64,000 nucleotides of DNA from Burkholderia sp. Nafp2/4-1b (GCF_003635165.1 NZ_ML058608.1:62001-126000), one strand, 5' to 3'. Positions 40,891 to 53,750 are shown, counted from the stretch's first letter. The notes: generated from the letters alone by a model not told the origin. Numbers and translations are program-made.

Positions 40891-42618
40891 ATGGCAGCAG
40901 ACCTTGGCAAGGGGGCGCTGATCGCGCCCGAAAACGGACTGTCGTACGTGCGCGGCGCGACCGACGTGCCGCTATCCGAAGCGACGATCAGCCGATTCCT
41001 GCTCGATACGGCAGGCCGCTTTCCCGATCGTCCGGCCGTCGTGTTTCGCGAACAGCAGGTGCGGTGGACCTGGCGTGAATTCGCGCACGAGATCGACGTG
41101 CTCGCAGCCGGCCTCGCCGCGCTCGGGATCGTGAATGGCGATTGCGTCGGCATCTGGTCGCCGAATCGCAGCGAATGGCTGCTCACGCAGTTCGCGACCG
41201 CGCGCATCGGCGCGGTGCTCGTCAACATCAACCCGGCGTACCGGCTCGCGGAACTCGAATACGCGTTGAACAAGGTCGGCTGCAAGGCCGTGATCGCGGC
41301 CGAGCGCTTCAAGAGCTCGGCGTACGTCGAGATGCTGCAGACCATCGCGCCGGAACTCGCGAGCGCGACGCCGGGCGACCTGCATGCGGCACGCGTGCCG
41401 AGCCTGCGCACGGTCGTGTCGATGGGCGAGGTCGCGCCGGCCGGCATGTTCCGCTTCGCCGACGTGATGGCGCGCGGCCGCGACACGCTCGACGTCGCGC
41501 GGCTCGATGCGATCGGCGCGTCGCAGGCGGCCACCGATCCGATCAACATCCAGTTCACCAGCGGCACGACCGGCAGCCCGAAGGGCGCGACGCTCACGCA
41601 CCGCAACGTGGTCAACAACGCGCGCTCGATCGCGATGGCGATGCGTTTCACGGAGCAGGATTCGCTGTGCATCCCGGTGCCGCTTTATCACTGCTTCGGG
41701 ATGGTGCTGGCCGTGCTCGCATGCGTGTCGAAGGGCGCCGCGATGGTGTTTCCCGGCGAAGCGTTCGACCCGGTCGCGACGCTCGCGGCGGTGGCCGAAG
41801 AACGCTGCACCGCGCTGCACGGCGTGCCGACGATGTTCATCGCGGAGCTCGATCATCCGGACTTCGCGAAATTCGACCTGTCGACGCTGCGCACGGGGAT
41901 CATGGCCGGTTCGCCGTGTCCGATCGAGACGATGAAGCGGGTCGTGTCGCAGATGCACCTGTCGGAAATCACGATCGCGTACGGGATGACGGAGACGAGT
42001 CCCGTGTCGTTCCAGAGCTCGACCGACGATCCGCTGGAAAAGCGCACGACGACGGTCGGGCGCATCCAGCCGCATCTGGAGGTGAAGATCGTCGATCCGA
42101 GCGGCGAAGTCGTGCCGGTCGGCGCGACGGGCGAACTGTGCACGAAGGGCTATTCGGTGATGCTCGGCTACTGGGACGACGATGCGAAGACGCGCGAAGT
42201 GCTGATCGACGGCTGGATGCATACGGGCGACCTGGCGACGCTCGACGCGGACGGCTACTGCAACATCGTCGGCCGGCTGAAGGACATGGTGATTCGCGGC
42301 GGCGAGAACGTGTATCCGCGCGAGATCGAGGAATTCCTGTTCAGGCATCCGAAGATTCAGAGCGCGCAGGTATTCGGCGTGCCCGATGCGAAGTACGGCG
42401 AGGAGCTATGTGCGTGGATCGTGCTGCGCCCAGGCGAGCAGCTGACCGAGGACGACGTGCGCGCATTCTGCAACGGTCAGATCGCGCACTACAAGATTCC
42501 GCGCTACATCCGCTTCGTCGACGAACTGCCGATGACGGTGACGGGCAAGGTGCAGAAGTTCGTGATGCGCGAACGGATGATCGACGAACTGAAGCTCGAC
42601 GTGCAGAAGACCGCGTGA
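40891..42618 (+). CDS. Fatty acyl-CoA synthetase, AMP-forming
   Basis: A 575-residue member of the ANL (acyl-CoA synthetase) superfamily. The P-loop-like A3 motif [16 protein letters not shown], the A5 motif YGMTETSP, the A7/A8 hinge [16 protein letters not shown] and [21 protein letters not shown], and the catalytic Lys in [10 protein letters not shown] are all present. It activates a carboxylate to acyl-AMP and then the CoA thioester. Medium or long-chain fatty acids are likely, but aromatic acids cannot be excluded. The ATG at 40891 has GGAGAC 6 nt upstream; the upstream open frame (from 40774) lies past the atp terminator without conservation. It is a single-gene unit. Confidence 0.92.
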   Translation: MAADLGKGALIAPENGLSYVRGATDVPLSEATISRFLLDTAGRFPDRPAVVFREQQVRWTWREFAHEIDVLAAGLAALGIVNGDCVGIWSPNRSEWLLTQFATARIGAVLVNINPAYRLAELEYALNKVGCKAVIAAERFKSSAYVEMLQTIAPELASATPGDLHAARVPSLRTVVSMGEVAPAGMFRFADVMARGRDTLDVARLDAIGASQAATDPINIQFTSGTTGSPKGATLTHRNVVNNARSIAMAMRFTEQDSLCIPVPLYHCFGMVLAVLACVSKGAAMVFPGEAFDPVATLAAVAEERCTALHGVPTMFIAELDHPDFAKFDLSTLRTGIMAGSPCPIETMKRVVSQMHLSEITIAYGMTETSPVSFQSSTDDPLEKRTTTVGRIQPHLEVKIVDPSGEVVPVGATGELCTKGYSVMLGYWDDDAKTREVLIDGWMHTGDLATLDADGYCNIVGRLKDMVIRGGENVYPREIEEFLFRHPKIQSAQVFGVPDAKYGEELCAWIVLRPGEQLTEDDVRAFCNGQIAHYKIPRYIRFVDELPMTVTGKVQKFVMRERMIDELKLDVQKTA

Positions 42619-42689
42619 GCGGTTTGGCGGCGGGAAAAATGCGGCGGCCGGCGGGCCGTCGTATGCGGCTCGCTGCGTTTTCAATGGAC

Positions 42690-42716
42690 GAAAAAAAGCG
42701 GGCTTATTAGCCCGCT
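42690..42716 (-). terminator. Rho-independent terminator, minus strand
   Basis: Stem AGCGGGCT (42697-42704) and AGCCCGCT (42709-42716), loop TATT. On the minus strand the stem is followed by seven T residues (complement of A 42691-42697). On the plus strand only AAAA follows, so the direction is clear. Confidence 0.85.
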
Positions 42717-42960
42717 AAAAACCACACGCTACGGGGTTAGCGCGAGGAGACCAAAGATGAAACCGGATCCGGCGGGGGCCGGAAACGACTCCAACAGGGA
42801 TGCCCCTCGGAAGGGCTTCGGTACGTGACCGACTGGCTCGCAGCGCTTCGCGTCCGCTCACACTTGGCACACGAGACCGCATCCGTGTTGAAACCGTTGA
42901 GGCCCATTGTGGGCGAATTAATGCCCCGTCGCGGTAACAAAGTGTTTCAGGTTGTAACGC
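42690..42960 (-). ncRNA. Candidate small RNA on the minus strand
   Basis: Reading right to left, a series of clean stem-loops (GCCCA-TTG-TGGGC at 42903-42915; TCCGGC-GGGG-GCCGGA at 42768-42783; CGCTA-N6-TAGCG at 42727-42742) ends in a terminator at 42690-42716 with a seven-T run. No gene lies to the right on this strand for the terminator to serve except the one at 43371-44186, whose stop is more than 650 nt away. The 5' end is uncertain. A 56-codon frame within it, from an ATG near 42907, is possible but unsupported. Confidence 0.45.
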
Positions 42961-43370
42961 CCGTCGGATAAGGCTTTCCGGGATTTTTTGCTGTTTTCGG
43001 GGTCCTGAAAATGGTCATATTTACTCATCTTTTCCGCAGAGTTTTCATCGGATGCGCGCAATGTGTTTTTCATGCGGTTTGGCATCGATGAATTGCCGAT
43101 TTACACGCCCGAATGTGCATCGCGCGGCAGTTACCGCGTATGACGATTCAATCGTCGGAAAGATTTTGAAACGTGATCGATGCCGGCGATAGTCGGCCAT
43201 TCGGCCAGTCGTCGCGATTTCATGCTTCGCGAGCCCCTGAGAAGGTGTAACGGCGGATCGCCGGCGAGTAGCCGGCACCACGCGCAGCGTCGCATGTAGC
43301 CCCGCCGCAACGCGGTCCGTGTCCGTTGTTTCGCCGCCGTTGGCTCGTGCGGGAAGGCTTGTTCAGCCGC

Positions 43371-44186
43371 TTACTTCAGCCACTTGTCGGAGATCGCCTG
43401 GTAATCGCCGGTCGACAGCGCGAGGTGCAGCCACTGGTCGACGTACTGCTGGAACGCGACGTCGCCGCGCGGCACCATATACGCCTTTTCGCCGAACTGG
43501 AACGGCTTGTCCGGATGCACCGAGCACAGGCCCGGATTCAGCTTTTGCTGCAGCTGCGTCTCGGACGCATCGGTCACCATCACGTCGGCCTTGCCCGCGA
43601 GGATCTGCTTGAAGATCGTCACGTTGTCTGGATAGACGGTGAGGTTCGCGTGCGTGAAGAACTGCTTCGCGAAGCGCTCGTTGGTGCCGCCAGGGTTCAC
43701 GATCACGCGGGTTTCGGGCCGGTCGATCTGCGCGACGGTCTGGTATTTGTCGGCGTCCGCGCAGCGCACGATCGGCGTCTTGCCGTCGACCACGTACGGC
43801 TGCGTGAAGAACACGCGCTTCTGGCGCTCGAGCGTGGTCGACACGCCGCCCACCGCGATATCACACTTGGCGACGAAGTCGTTGGTCAGGTTCGACCAGC
43901 TCGTTTTCACGAACTCGGCTTTCACGCCGAGCGATTTCGCGAGCGATTCGGCCATGTCGATGTCGATGCCCTCGAAGCGCCCGTCGGTCCGGTGATACGA
44001 ATACGGCTTGTAGTCTCCGGTCGTGCAGACGCGCAGCGTGCCGCGCGCGAGCACGTCGTCGAGCCGCGAGCCGGTGGCGGCTGACACAGGTGCCGGCGCT
44101 GCCGCGGGCGTACCCTGCGCGTGCGCGGCGGTGCAGCAAAACAGCGTGGCGGCGGCGAGCGTGGTCAGCGTGACGAATGTCTTCAT
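43371..44186 (-). CDS. Periplasmic cyclohexadienyl dehydratase-like protein (PheC/SBP family 3)
   Basis: A 271-residue secreted protein with a Sec signal peptide (1-23, ending TAAHA-QG). The sequence follows the periplasmic cyclohexadienyl dehydratase PheC of Pseudomonas closely in pattern: SRLDDVLARGTLRVCTTGDYKPYS, FEGIDIDMAESLAKSLGVK, IVNPGGTNERFAKQFF, TIFKQILAGKADVMVTDASE and CSVHPDKPFQFGEKAYMVPRGD. PheC turns prephenate into phenylpyruvate (or arogenate into phenylalanine) and evolved from a solute-binding fold. The Glu in VTDASE sits where I recall the catalytic Glu. A plain amino acid-binding role remains possible, but no ABC permease is nearby. The ATG at 44186 has an AAGGAGGAG ribosome site. 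Confidence 0.8.
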   Translation of the reverse strand: MKTFVTLTTLAAATLFCCTAAHAQGTPAAAPAPVSAATGSRLDDVLARGTLRVCTTGDYKPYSYHRTDGRFEGIDIDMAESLAKSLGVKAEFVKTSWSNLTNDFVAKCDIAVGGVSTTLERQKRVFFTQPYVVDGKTPIVRCADADKYQTVAQIDRPETRVIVNPGGTNERFAKQFFTHANLTVYPDNVTIFKQILAGKADVMVTDASETQLQQKLNPGLCSVHPDKPFQFGEKAYMVPRGDVAFQQYVDQWLHLALSTGDYQAISDKWLK

Positions 44187-44298
44187 CGGTCTCCTCCTTC
44201 GTTCGGTTTGATATCAGCGTCCGATCATAGCGGAGCCATCGCGCGCGTCATATGGCCGCCATCGCGTCGGCATACGCAGCCGGGCGGCTCCGCTCCGG

Positions 44299-44304
44299 TA
44301 AAAT
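44299..44304 (+). promoter_or_regulatory. -10-like box of hemE
   Basis: TAAAAT lies 31 nt before the hemE GTG. No good -35 is visible at the usual distance. Confidence 0.35.
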
Positions 44305-44335
44305 GCCGGTTTGCCCTCGCGACGTCGCTCCTACC

Positions 44336-45430
<1,095 letters not shown>

Positions 45431-45538
45431 GCGCAAGCGCTGTCATGCTGCACTGCGGGATGGCGATGTTTCGTTTTTGAAACTAAACAGGGCGCAACCC
45501 CGCACCGGTTGCCGATTTCTTGCTTGTCAAGACTTGAC

Positions 45539-45547
45539 TTATACACA
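45539..45547 (+). promoter_or_regulatory. DnaA box 1 upstream of priA
   Basis: TTATACACA matches the TTWTNCACA consensus. It is 346 nt before the priA start. Confidence 0.5.
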
Positions 45548-45728
45548 TTTCCCACGTTGCAGCGCGGTAGAGCCCTGTATCGGTCGGATTGTCTCGCTAT
45601 GGTTTGGGAATTTGAATAGCAGCCTTATGGAATAAGGCTTCGCGGGGGGCGGCCGGCGGCGGCCCAAAGCAGCGGAAAGCGCGGCCCCGCGCGCTTCGCG
45701 GCTGTTGAACGCCGAGTTCTCAACAAAG

Positions 45729-45737
45729 TTATCCACA
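45729..45737 (+). promoter_or_regulatory. DnaA box 2 upstream of priA
   Basis: TTATCCACA is the high-affinity DnaA box sequence, 156 nt before the priA start. A third perfect box lies inside priA on the minus strand (46469-46477). Confidence 0.6.
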
Positions 45738-45884
45738 GGCTGGTCAGGGTATACGGCGATTCCTAATGCGAATCCAAAACTTAGCGCCGAATCTGAAGTT
45801 TTACTTTAAGTTCGCCACCGTGACGCGGGCGCGGGGGCCGGCCGTCCGCGTGGTCCCGACCGATATCGGCTCCGGAGCGCGGTA

Positions 45885-48146
<2,262 letters not shown>

Positions 48147-48329
48147 GCGGAACATTGTGGCCGGGGGCCGGACAGCACGCGGTCACAGCACCCGCCCCCC
48201 GACCACCGCCAACCAACCCCCAGTGCAACCCGTTTTCCCCTCCCGCGCTACACGCGGAAGGTTGCCCACGCGCGTCAAATCGGCCCGATCAGGGAAAACA
48301 CCGATCCGCCGACCACGGGCAACCCCTAG

Positions 48330-48400
48330 GTTGCAACCATCTAAGTGGCTGATTATATTGGCTAACTTGCGGGTGCAACCAATCTCTCAATTCGGTTGCA
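48330..48400. promoter_or_regulatory. PutA operator cluster
   Basis: The hexamer GTTGCA recognised by the PutA ribbon-helix-helix domain occurs as a palindrome GTTGCAAC (48330-48337), on the minus strand (48374-48379) and on the plus strand (48395-48400). A further minus-strand copy lies at 48224-48229. The last two are 21 nt apart, two helical turns. Confidence 0.75.
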
Positions 48401-48424
48401 CCTTTTTATTGCGTGCCGTAGGAT
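48396..48424 (+). promoter_or_regulatory. putA promoter
   Basis: TTGCAC (48396-48401) and TAGGAT (48419-48424) with 17 nt between, 56 nt before the putA ATG. The -35 lies within the last PutA operator, so PutA binding should block RNA polymerase. Confidence 0.65.
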
Positions 48425-48479
48425 TTCGCGCATCCTCTCACACCCTATCGCCGGGCCCGCACCGGCGCACGAACCCACC

Positions 48480-51400
48480 ATGGCAAGCACGACTCTCGGC
48501 GTCAAAGTCGACGACCTTCTCCGCTCGCGCCTGAAAGACGCGGCGGCGCGTCTCGAGCGCACTCCCCACTGGCTGATCAAGCAGGCGATCTTCGCGTATC
48601 TCGAGCGGATCGAGCACGGCCAGCTGCCACCCGAGCTGTCGGGCAACAGCGGTGTGACGGAGCTCGCCGACGGTCAGGCGCCGGACGACGACGACAACTC
48701 GCCGCATCCGTTCCTCGAGTTCGCGCAGAACGTGCAGCCGCAATCGGTGCTGCGCGCGGCGATCACGGCCGCGTATCGCCGCCCCGAGCCGGAATGCGTG
48801 CCGTTCCTGCTGGGCCAGGCGCGCCTGCCGGCGAACCTGCAGGCCGACGCGCAGGCGCTCGCGACGACGCTCGTCGAGGCGTTGCGCGAGAAGAGCTCGG
48901 GCGGCGGCGTCGAAGGGCTGATCCACGAGTTCTCACTGTCGAGCCAGGAAGGCGTCGCGCTGATGTGTCTGGCCGAAGCGCTGCTGCGCATTCCCGATCG
49001 CGCGACCCGCGACGCGCTGATCCGCGACAAGATCAGCAAGGGCGACTGGCGCTCGCACGTCGGCCACGCGCCGTCGCTGTTCGTGAACGCGGCGACCTGG
49101 GGGCTGATGATCACCGGCAAGCTGGTGACGACCAACAGCGAAGCCGGCCTGTCGTCGGCGCTCACGCGCCTGATCGGCCGCGGCGGCGAGCCGCTGATCC
49201 GCAAGGGCGTCGACATGGCGATGCGCCTGATGGGCGAGCAGTTCGTCACCGGCGAGACGATTTCCGAAGCGCTGGCGAACAGCCGCAAGTTCGAAGCGCG
49301 CGGCTTCCGCTACTCGTACGACATGCTCGGCGAAGCGGCGACGACCGAAGAGGACGCGCAGCGCTACTACGCATCGTACGAACAGGCGATCCACGCGATC
49401 GGCAAGGCGGCCGGCGGCCGCGGCATCTACGAAGGCCCGGGCATCTCGATCAAGCTGTCGGCGCTGCACGCGCGCTACTCGCGCTCGCAGCAGGACCGCA
49501 CGATGAGCGAGCTGCTGCCGCGCGTGCGTGCGCTCGCGCTGCTCGCGCGCCGCTACGACATCGGCCTGAACATCGACGCGGAAGAAGCCGACCGCCTCGA
49601 ACTGTCGCTCGACCTGCTCGAGGCACTGTGCTTCGATCCGGAACTCGCGGGCTGGAACGGCATCGGTTTCGTCGTGCAGGGCTACCAGAAGCGCTGCCCG
49701 TTCGTGATCGACTACCTGATCGATCTCGCGCGCCGCAGCCGTCACCGCCTGATGATCCGCCTGGTGAAAGGCGCGTACTGGGACACCGAAATCAAGCGTG
49801 CGCAGGTCGACGGCCTCGAAGGCTATCCGGTCTACACGCGCAAGATCTACACGGACGTGTCGTACCTCGCCTGCGCGAAGAAGCTGCTCGCGGCGCCCGA
49901 CGCCGTGTACCCGCAGTTCGCGACGCACAACGCGTACACGCTGGCCGCGATCTATCACCTGGCCGGCCAGAACTACTACCCGGGCCAGTACGAATTCCAG
50001 TGCCTGCACGGGATGGGCGAGCCGCTGTACGAGGAAGTCACGGGCCGCGACAAGCTGAACCGTCCGTGCCGCGTGTACGCCCCGGTCGGCACGCATGAAA
50101 CGCTGCTCGCGTACCTGGTGCGCCGCCTGCTGGAGAACGGCGCGAACACGTCGTTCGTGAACCGCATCGCGGACAAAACCGTGTCGGTGAAGGAACTGGT
50201 CGCCGATCCGGTCGATGAGGCATCGAAGGTCGTGCCGCTCGGCGCACCGCACGCGAAGATCCCGCTGCCTCGCCACCTGTACGGCGATGAGCGTCCCAAC
50301 TCGATGGGCCTCGACCTGTCGAACGAACACCGTCTCGCGTCGCTGTCGTCCGCGCTGCTCGCGAGCGCGCATCACCCGTGGCGCGCGGCGCCGATGCTCG
50401 CCGACGACGCGCTCGCCGACGCACCGGCGCGCGACGTGCGCAACCCGGCCGATCAGCGCGACGTGGTCGGCACGGTCAGCGAAGCGACGTCCGAACATGT
50501 GAGCGCGGCGCTCGCACATGCGGTGGCTGCCGCGCCGATCTGGCAGGCGACGCCGGTCGATGCGCGCGCCGACTGCCTGGTGCGCGCGGCTGACTTGCTC
50601 GAGGCGCAGATGCACACGCTGATGGGGCTGATCGTGCGCGAAGCCGGCAAGTCGCTGGCGAACGCGATCGCCGAAATCCGCGAAGCGGTCGACTTCCTGC
50701 GTTACTACGCGGCGCAGATCCGCGACGAATTCTCGAACGACACGCATCGCCCGCTGGGCCCGGTGGTCTGTATCAGCCCGTGGAACTTCCCGCTCGCGAT
50801 CTTCATGGGGCAGGTCGCCGCCGCGCTCGCGGCCGGCAACACCGTGCTCGCGAAGCCGGCCGAACAGACGCCGCTGATCGCAGCCCAGGCCGTGCGCCTG
50901 CTGCGCGAGGCCGGCGTGCCGGCCGGCGCGGTGCAACTGCTGCCGGGCACGGGCGAGACCGTCGGCGCGGCGCTGGTCGCCGATGCGCGCACGCGTGCGG
51001 TGATGTTCACCGGCTCGACCGAAGTCGCGCGCCTGATCAACAAGACGCTGTCCGCGCGCCTCGACCCGGACGGCAAGCCGATTCCGCTGATCGCGGAAAC
51101 GGGCGGCCAGAACGCGATGATCGTCGACTCGTCGGCGCTCGCGGAGCAGGTCGTCGCGGACGTGATGCAGTCGTCGTTCGACTCGGCCGGTCAACGGTGT
51201 TCGGCGCTGCGCGTTCTGTGTCTGCAGGATGATGTCGCCGACCGCACGCTGACGATGCTCAAGGGCGCGATGCACGAGCTGGCGCTCGGCAACCCGGACC
51301 GTCTGTCGACCGACGTCGGCCCGGTGATCGACGCCGAAGCGAAGCAGACGATCGACGCGCACGTCGCGGCGATGAAGGAAAAGGGCCACGCGGTCACGCA

Positions 51401-52409
51401 GCTGCCGACGCCCGACGCGTGCGCGCACGGCACCTTCGTGCCGCCGACGCTGATCGAGATCGGCAGCATCGACGAGTTGAAGCGTGAAGTGTTCGGCCCC
51501 GTGCTGCACGTGGTGCGCTATCGCCGCAACCAGCTCGACAAGCTGCTCGAACAGATCCGCACGACGGGTTACGGCCTCACGCTCGGCATCCACACGCGGA
51601 TCGACGAGACGATCGCGCACGTGATCTCGAACGCGCACGTCGGCAACATCTACGTGAACCGCAACGTGATCGGCGCGGTGGTCGGCGTGCAGCCGTTCGG
51701 CGGCGAAGGGCTGTCGGGCACGGGCCCGAAGGCCGGCGGCGCGCTGTACCTGCAGCGCCTGCTCGCGACGCGTCCGTCGGGCCTGCCGCGCTCGCTCGCG
51801 GAGTCGCTTATCGCGGACGGCGCGGTCGATGGCGATGCACGCGGCAAGCCGGCGGCGGCGCTCACCGCGCTGCGCGACTGGCTGATCGAGCAGCGCGAGC
51901 CGGTGCTGGCCGCGCGCTGCGACGGTTATCTGGCACAGGTGCCGGCCGGCGCGACCGCGGTGCTGACCGGCCCGACGGGCGAGCGAAACACGTATACACT
52001 CGGCCCGCGCGGCACGGTGCTGTGTGTCGCTGCGACGCCGGGCGGCGCGCGCGCGCAGTTCGCGGCGGTGCTGGCGACGGGCAACCGCGCGTTGTTCGCC
52101 GGTGCGGCGGGCGAGGCGCTGGTGGCCGCGCTGCCGGCTGCGCTGAAGGCGCATGCGGCCGTGCGCAAGCAGGCCGACGCACCGTTCGACGCGGTGCTGT
52201 TCGAAGGCGACAGCGACGAACTACAGACGCTCGTGAAGGACGTCGCGCAGCGCCCGGGCCCGATCGTGTCGGTGCAGGGCGTGTCGGCGGGTGCGTTCGA
52301 GAACGGCGATGCGGAAGACTACGCGCTCGAGCGGCTGCTGACCGAGCGCTCGGTGAGCGTGAACACGGCCGCGGCAGGCGGCAATGCGAATTTGATGACG
52401 ATCGGCTGA
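48480..52409 (+). CDS. putA: Trifunctional proline dehydrogenase/P5C dehydrogenase/repressor PutA
   Basis: A 1309-residue protein with three roles. Residues 1-47 (TTLGVKVDDLLRSRLKDAA; TPHWLIKQAIFAYLERIE) form a ribbon-helix-helix repressor. The FAD proline dehydrogenase barrel spans about 160-560 (GISIKLSALHARYSR; LVKGAYWDTEIKRAQ). The glutamate-semialdehyde dehydrogenase spans about 640-1130, with CISPWNFPLAIF, the catalytic Cys in DSAGQRCSALR and FGGEGLSGTGPKAGG. The C-terminal 150 residues are the conserved cap domain of long PutA. It oxidises proline to glutamate at the membrane and leaves its own operators when reduced. The ATG at 48480 gives the RHH start. A LivK-type gene follows 84 nt downstream. 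Confidence 0.97.
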   Translation: MASTTLGVKVDDLLRSRLKDAAARLERTPHWLIKQAIFAYLERIEHGQLPPELSGNSGVTELADGQAPDDDDNSPHPFLEFAQNVQPQSVLRAAITAAYRRPEPECVPFLLGQARLPANLQADAQALATTLVEALREKSSGGGVEGLIHEFSLSSQEGVALMCLAEALLRIPDRATRDALIRDKISKGDWRSHVGHAPSLFVNAATWGLMITGKLVTTNSEAGLSSALTRLIGRGGEPLIRKGVDMAMRLMGEQFVTGETISEALANSRKFEARGFRYSYDMLGEAATTEEDAQRYYASYEQAIHAIGKAAGGRGIYEGPGISIKLSALHARYSRSQQDRTMSELLPRVRALALLARRYDIGLNIDAEEADRLELSLDLLEALCFDPELAGWNGIGFVVQGYQKRCPFVIDYLIDLARRSRHRLMIRLVKGAYWDTEIKRAQVDGLEGYPVYTRKIYTDVSYLACAKKLLAAPDAVYPQFATHNAYTLAAIYHLAGQNYYPGQYEFQCLHGMGEPLYEEVTGRDKLNRPCRVYAPVGTHETLLAYLVRRLLENGANTSFVNRIADKTVSVKELVADPVDEASKVVPLGAPHAKIPLPRHLYGDERPNSMGLDLSNEHRLASLSSALLASAHHPWRAAPMLADDALADAPARDVRNPADQRDVVGTVSEATSEHVSAALAHAVAAAPIWQATPVDARADCLVRAADLLEAQMHTLMGLIVREAGKSLANAIAEIREAVDFLRYYAAQIRDEFSNDTHRPLGPVVCISPWNFPLAIFMGQVAAALAAGNTVLAKPAEQTPLIAAQAVRLLREAGVPAGAVQLLPGTGETVGAALVADARTRAVMFTGSTEVARLINKTLSARLDPDGKPIPLIAETGGQNAMIVDSSALAEQVVADVMQSSFDSAGQRCSALRVLCLQDDVADRTLTMLKGAMHELALGNPDRLSTDVGPVIDAEAKQTIDAHVAAMKEKGHAVTQLPTPDACAHGTFVPPTLIEIGSIDELKREVFGPVLHVVRYRRNQLDKLLEQIRTTGYGLTLGIHTRIDETIAHVISNAHVGNIYVNRNVIGAVVGVQPFGGEGLSGTGPKAGGALYLQRLLATRPSGLPRSLAESLIADGAVDGDARGKPAAALTALRDWLIEQREPVLAARCDGYLAQVPAGATAVLTGPTGERNTYTLGPRGTVLCVAATPGGARAQFAAVLATGNRALFAGAAGEALVAALPAALKAHAAVRKQADAPFDAVLFEGDSDELQTLVKDVAQRPGPIVSVQGVSAGAFENGDAEDYALERLLTERSVSVNTAAAGGNANLMTIG

Positions 52410-52493
52410 CCATCCTTGCCGTTCGGATCAAACAAAGGAAGCGGCAAGGCGATCCCGAAGCCGCTCCATTTACCCTGGTACCAAGGAGATGCT

Positions 52494-53633
52494 ATGCAAC
52501 ACACGATGAAAAAGCTGGCAGGCGCGACGTTCGTCGCTGTCATGTCGCTGGCGGGGACGGCTCACGCGGACGACGTGAAGATCGGTTACGCAGGGCCGAT
52601 GACGGGCGCCCAGGCTCACTACGGCAAGGATATGCAGAACGGGATCGCGCTCGCGCTGGAAGATTTCAACGCGACTGCCCCGAAGATCGGCGGCAAGCCG
52701 GTGAAGTTCGTGCTCGAGACGCAGGACGACCAGGCTGACCCGCGCACCGGCACGACCGTTGCACAGAAGCTCGTCGACGACGGCATCAAGGGCATGCTCG
52801 GCCACTTCAACTCGGGCACGACGATCCCTGCATCGCGGATCTACGCGAACGCGGGCATTCCGGAAATCGCGATGGCGACGGCGCCGGAATACACGCAGCA
52901 GGGCTACAAGACGACCTTCCGCATGATGACGTCCGACACGCAGCAGGGCTCGGTGGCGGGCACCTTCGCGTCGAAGGATCTCGGCATGAAGAAGATCGCG
53001 ATCGTCGACGACCGCTCGGCCTACGGCCAGGGTCTTGCCGACCAGTTCGAGAAGGCCGCGAAGGCCGGCGGCGCGACGATCGTCGACCGTGAATTCACGA
53101 ACGACAAGGCCGTCGACTTCAAGGCGATCCTGACCAAGATCAAGGCGGCGAAGCCGGACCTCGTCTACTACGGCGGCGCGGATTCGCAGGCAGCACCGAT
53201 GGTCAAGCAGATGAAGACGCTCGGCATCACCGCACCGCTGATGAGCGGCGAAATGGTGAAGACGCCGACGTTCTTGAAGATCGCGGGCAACGCGGCCGAC
53301 GGTACGATCGCATCGCTCGCAGGCCTCCCGCTCGACGAAATGCCGGGCGGCAAGTCGTACGCCGAGAAGTACAAGAAGCGTTTCGGCGAAGACGTGCAGA
53401 CCTACTCGCCGTACGCGTACGACGGCGCGATGGCGATGCTCAACGCGATGAAGAAGGCCGATTCGACCGATCCGGCGAAGTACCTGCCGGTGCTCGCGAA
53501 GACCGACATGGCCGGCGTCACGTCGACGCACGTCGCGTACGACGCGAAGGGCGACCTGAAGAACGGCGGCATCACGATGTACAAGGTCGAGAAGGGCGAG
53601 TGGAAGCCGCTGACGAGCATCGGCGGCAAGTAA
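52494..53633 (+). CDS. Periplasmic amino acid-binding protein, LivK type, downstream of putA
   Basis: A 379-residue type I periplasmic binding protein. The signal peptide (1-25) ends GTAHA-DD, followed by VKIGYAGPMTGAQAHYGKDMQNG, GHFNSGTTIPASRIYANAGIPEIA (Ser/Thr contacts to the amino acid backbone, as in LivJ/LivK) and DDRSAYGQGLADQFEKAAKAGG. It resembles classical Leu/Ile/Val binding proteins. The ATG at 52494 has AAGGAG 5 nt upstream. No permease or ATPase is next to it, so it must work with a transporter encoded elsewhere. Its place 84 nt after putA suggests co-expression during amino acid catabolism. Confidence 0.9.
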   Translation: MQHTMKKLAGATFVAVMSLAGTAHADDVKIGYAGPMTGAQAHYGKDMQNGIALALEDFNATAPKIGGKPVKFVLETQDDQADPRTGTTVAQKLVDDGIKGMLGHFNSGTTIPASRIYANAGIPEIAMATAPEYTQQGYKTTFRMMTSDTQQGSVAGTFASKDLGMKKIAIVDDRSAYGQGLADQFEKAAKAGGATIVDREFTNDKAVDFKAILTKIKAAKPDLVYYGGADSQAAPMVKQMKTLGITAPLMSGEMVKTPTFLKIAGNAADGTIASLAGLPLDEMPGGKSYAEKYKKRFGEDVQTYSPYAYDGAMAMLNAMKKADSTDPAKYLPVLAKTDMAGVTSTHVAYDAKGDLKNGGITMYKVEKGEWKPLTSIGGK

Positions 53634-53693
53634 GCATGACGTGAGTCGCGGGCGGCGTCGAAGGGCGCCGCTACAGCGGAGCACGATGATGCG

Positions 53694-53732
53694 AAAAAGC
53701 CATCGGGCCGTCGGGTCCGGTGGCTTTTTTTA
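53694..53732. terminator. Bidirectional terminator between convergent genes
   Basis: AAAAAGCCA (53694-53702) pairs with TGGCTTTTTTT (53721-53731), with inner CGG/CCG pairs. T-runs follow in both directions, so it can end both the LivK-type gene and the minus-strand ligase transcript. Confidence 0.85.
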
Positions 53733-53750
53733 TTTGCCCCGGAGTCGCCG

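Larger units (their letters stand above)
42619..43370. other. Gene-free stretch with a minus-strand sRNA-like element
   Basis: 750 nt without a credible gene between the acyl-CoA synthetase and the minus-strand binding protein-like gene. The left part holds a candidate small RNA on the minus strand (42690-42960). The right part (42960-43300) is AT-richer than the surroundings, with no feature I can name. Confidence 0.5.
45431..45884. other. Intergenic stretch before priA with two DnaA boxes
   Basis: No gene seen. DnaA boxes TTATACACA (45539-45547) and TTATCCACA (45729-45737) both match TTWTNCACA. A GC-rich middle part holds short dyads. The priA promoter should lie here, but I see no strong sigma-70 pair. 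Confidence 0.5.
48147..48479. other. putA control region
   Basis: No gene; the stretch holds several GTTGCA-type PutA operator motifs and a sigma-70-like promoter overlapped by one of them. Confidence 0.65.
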
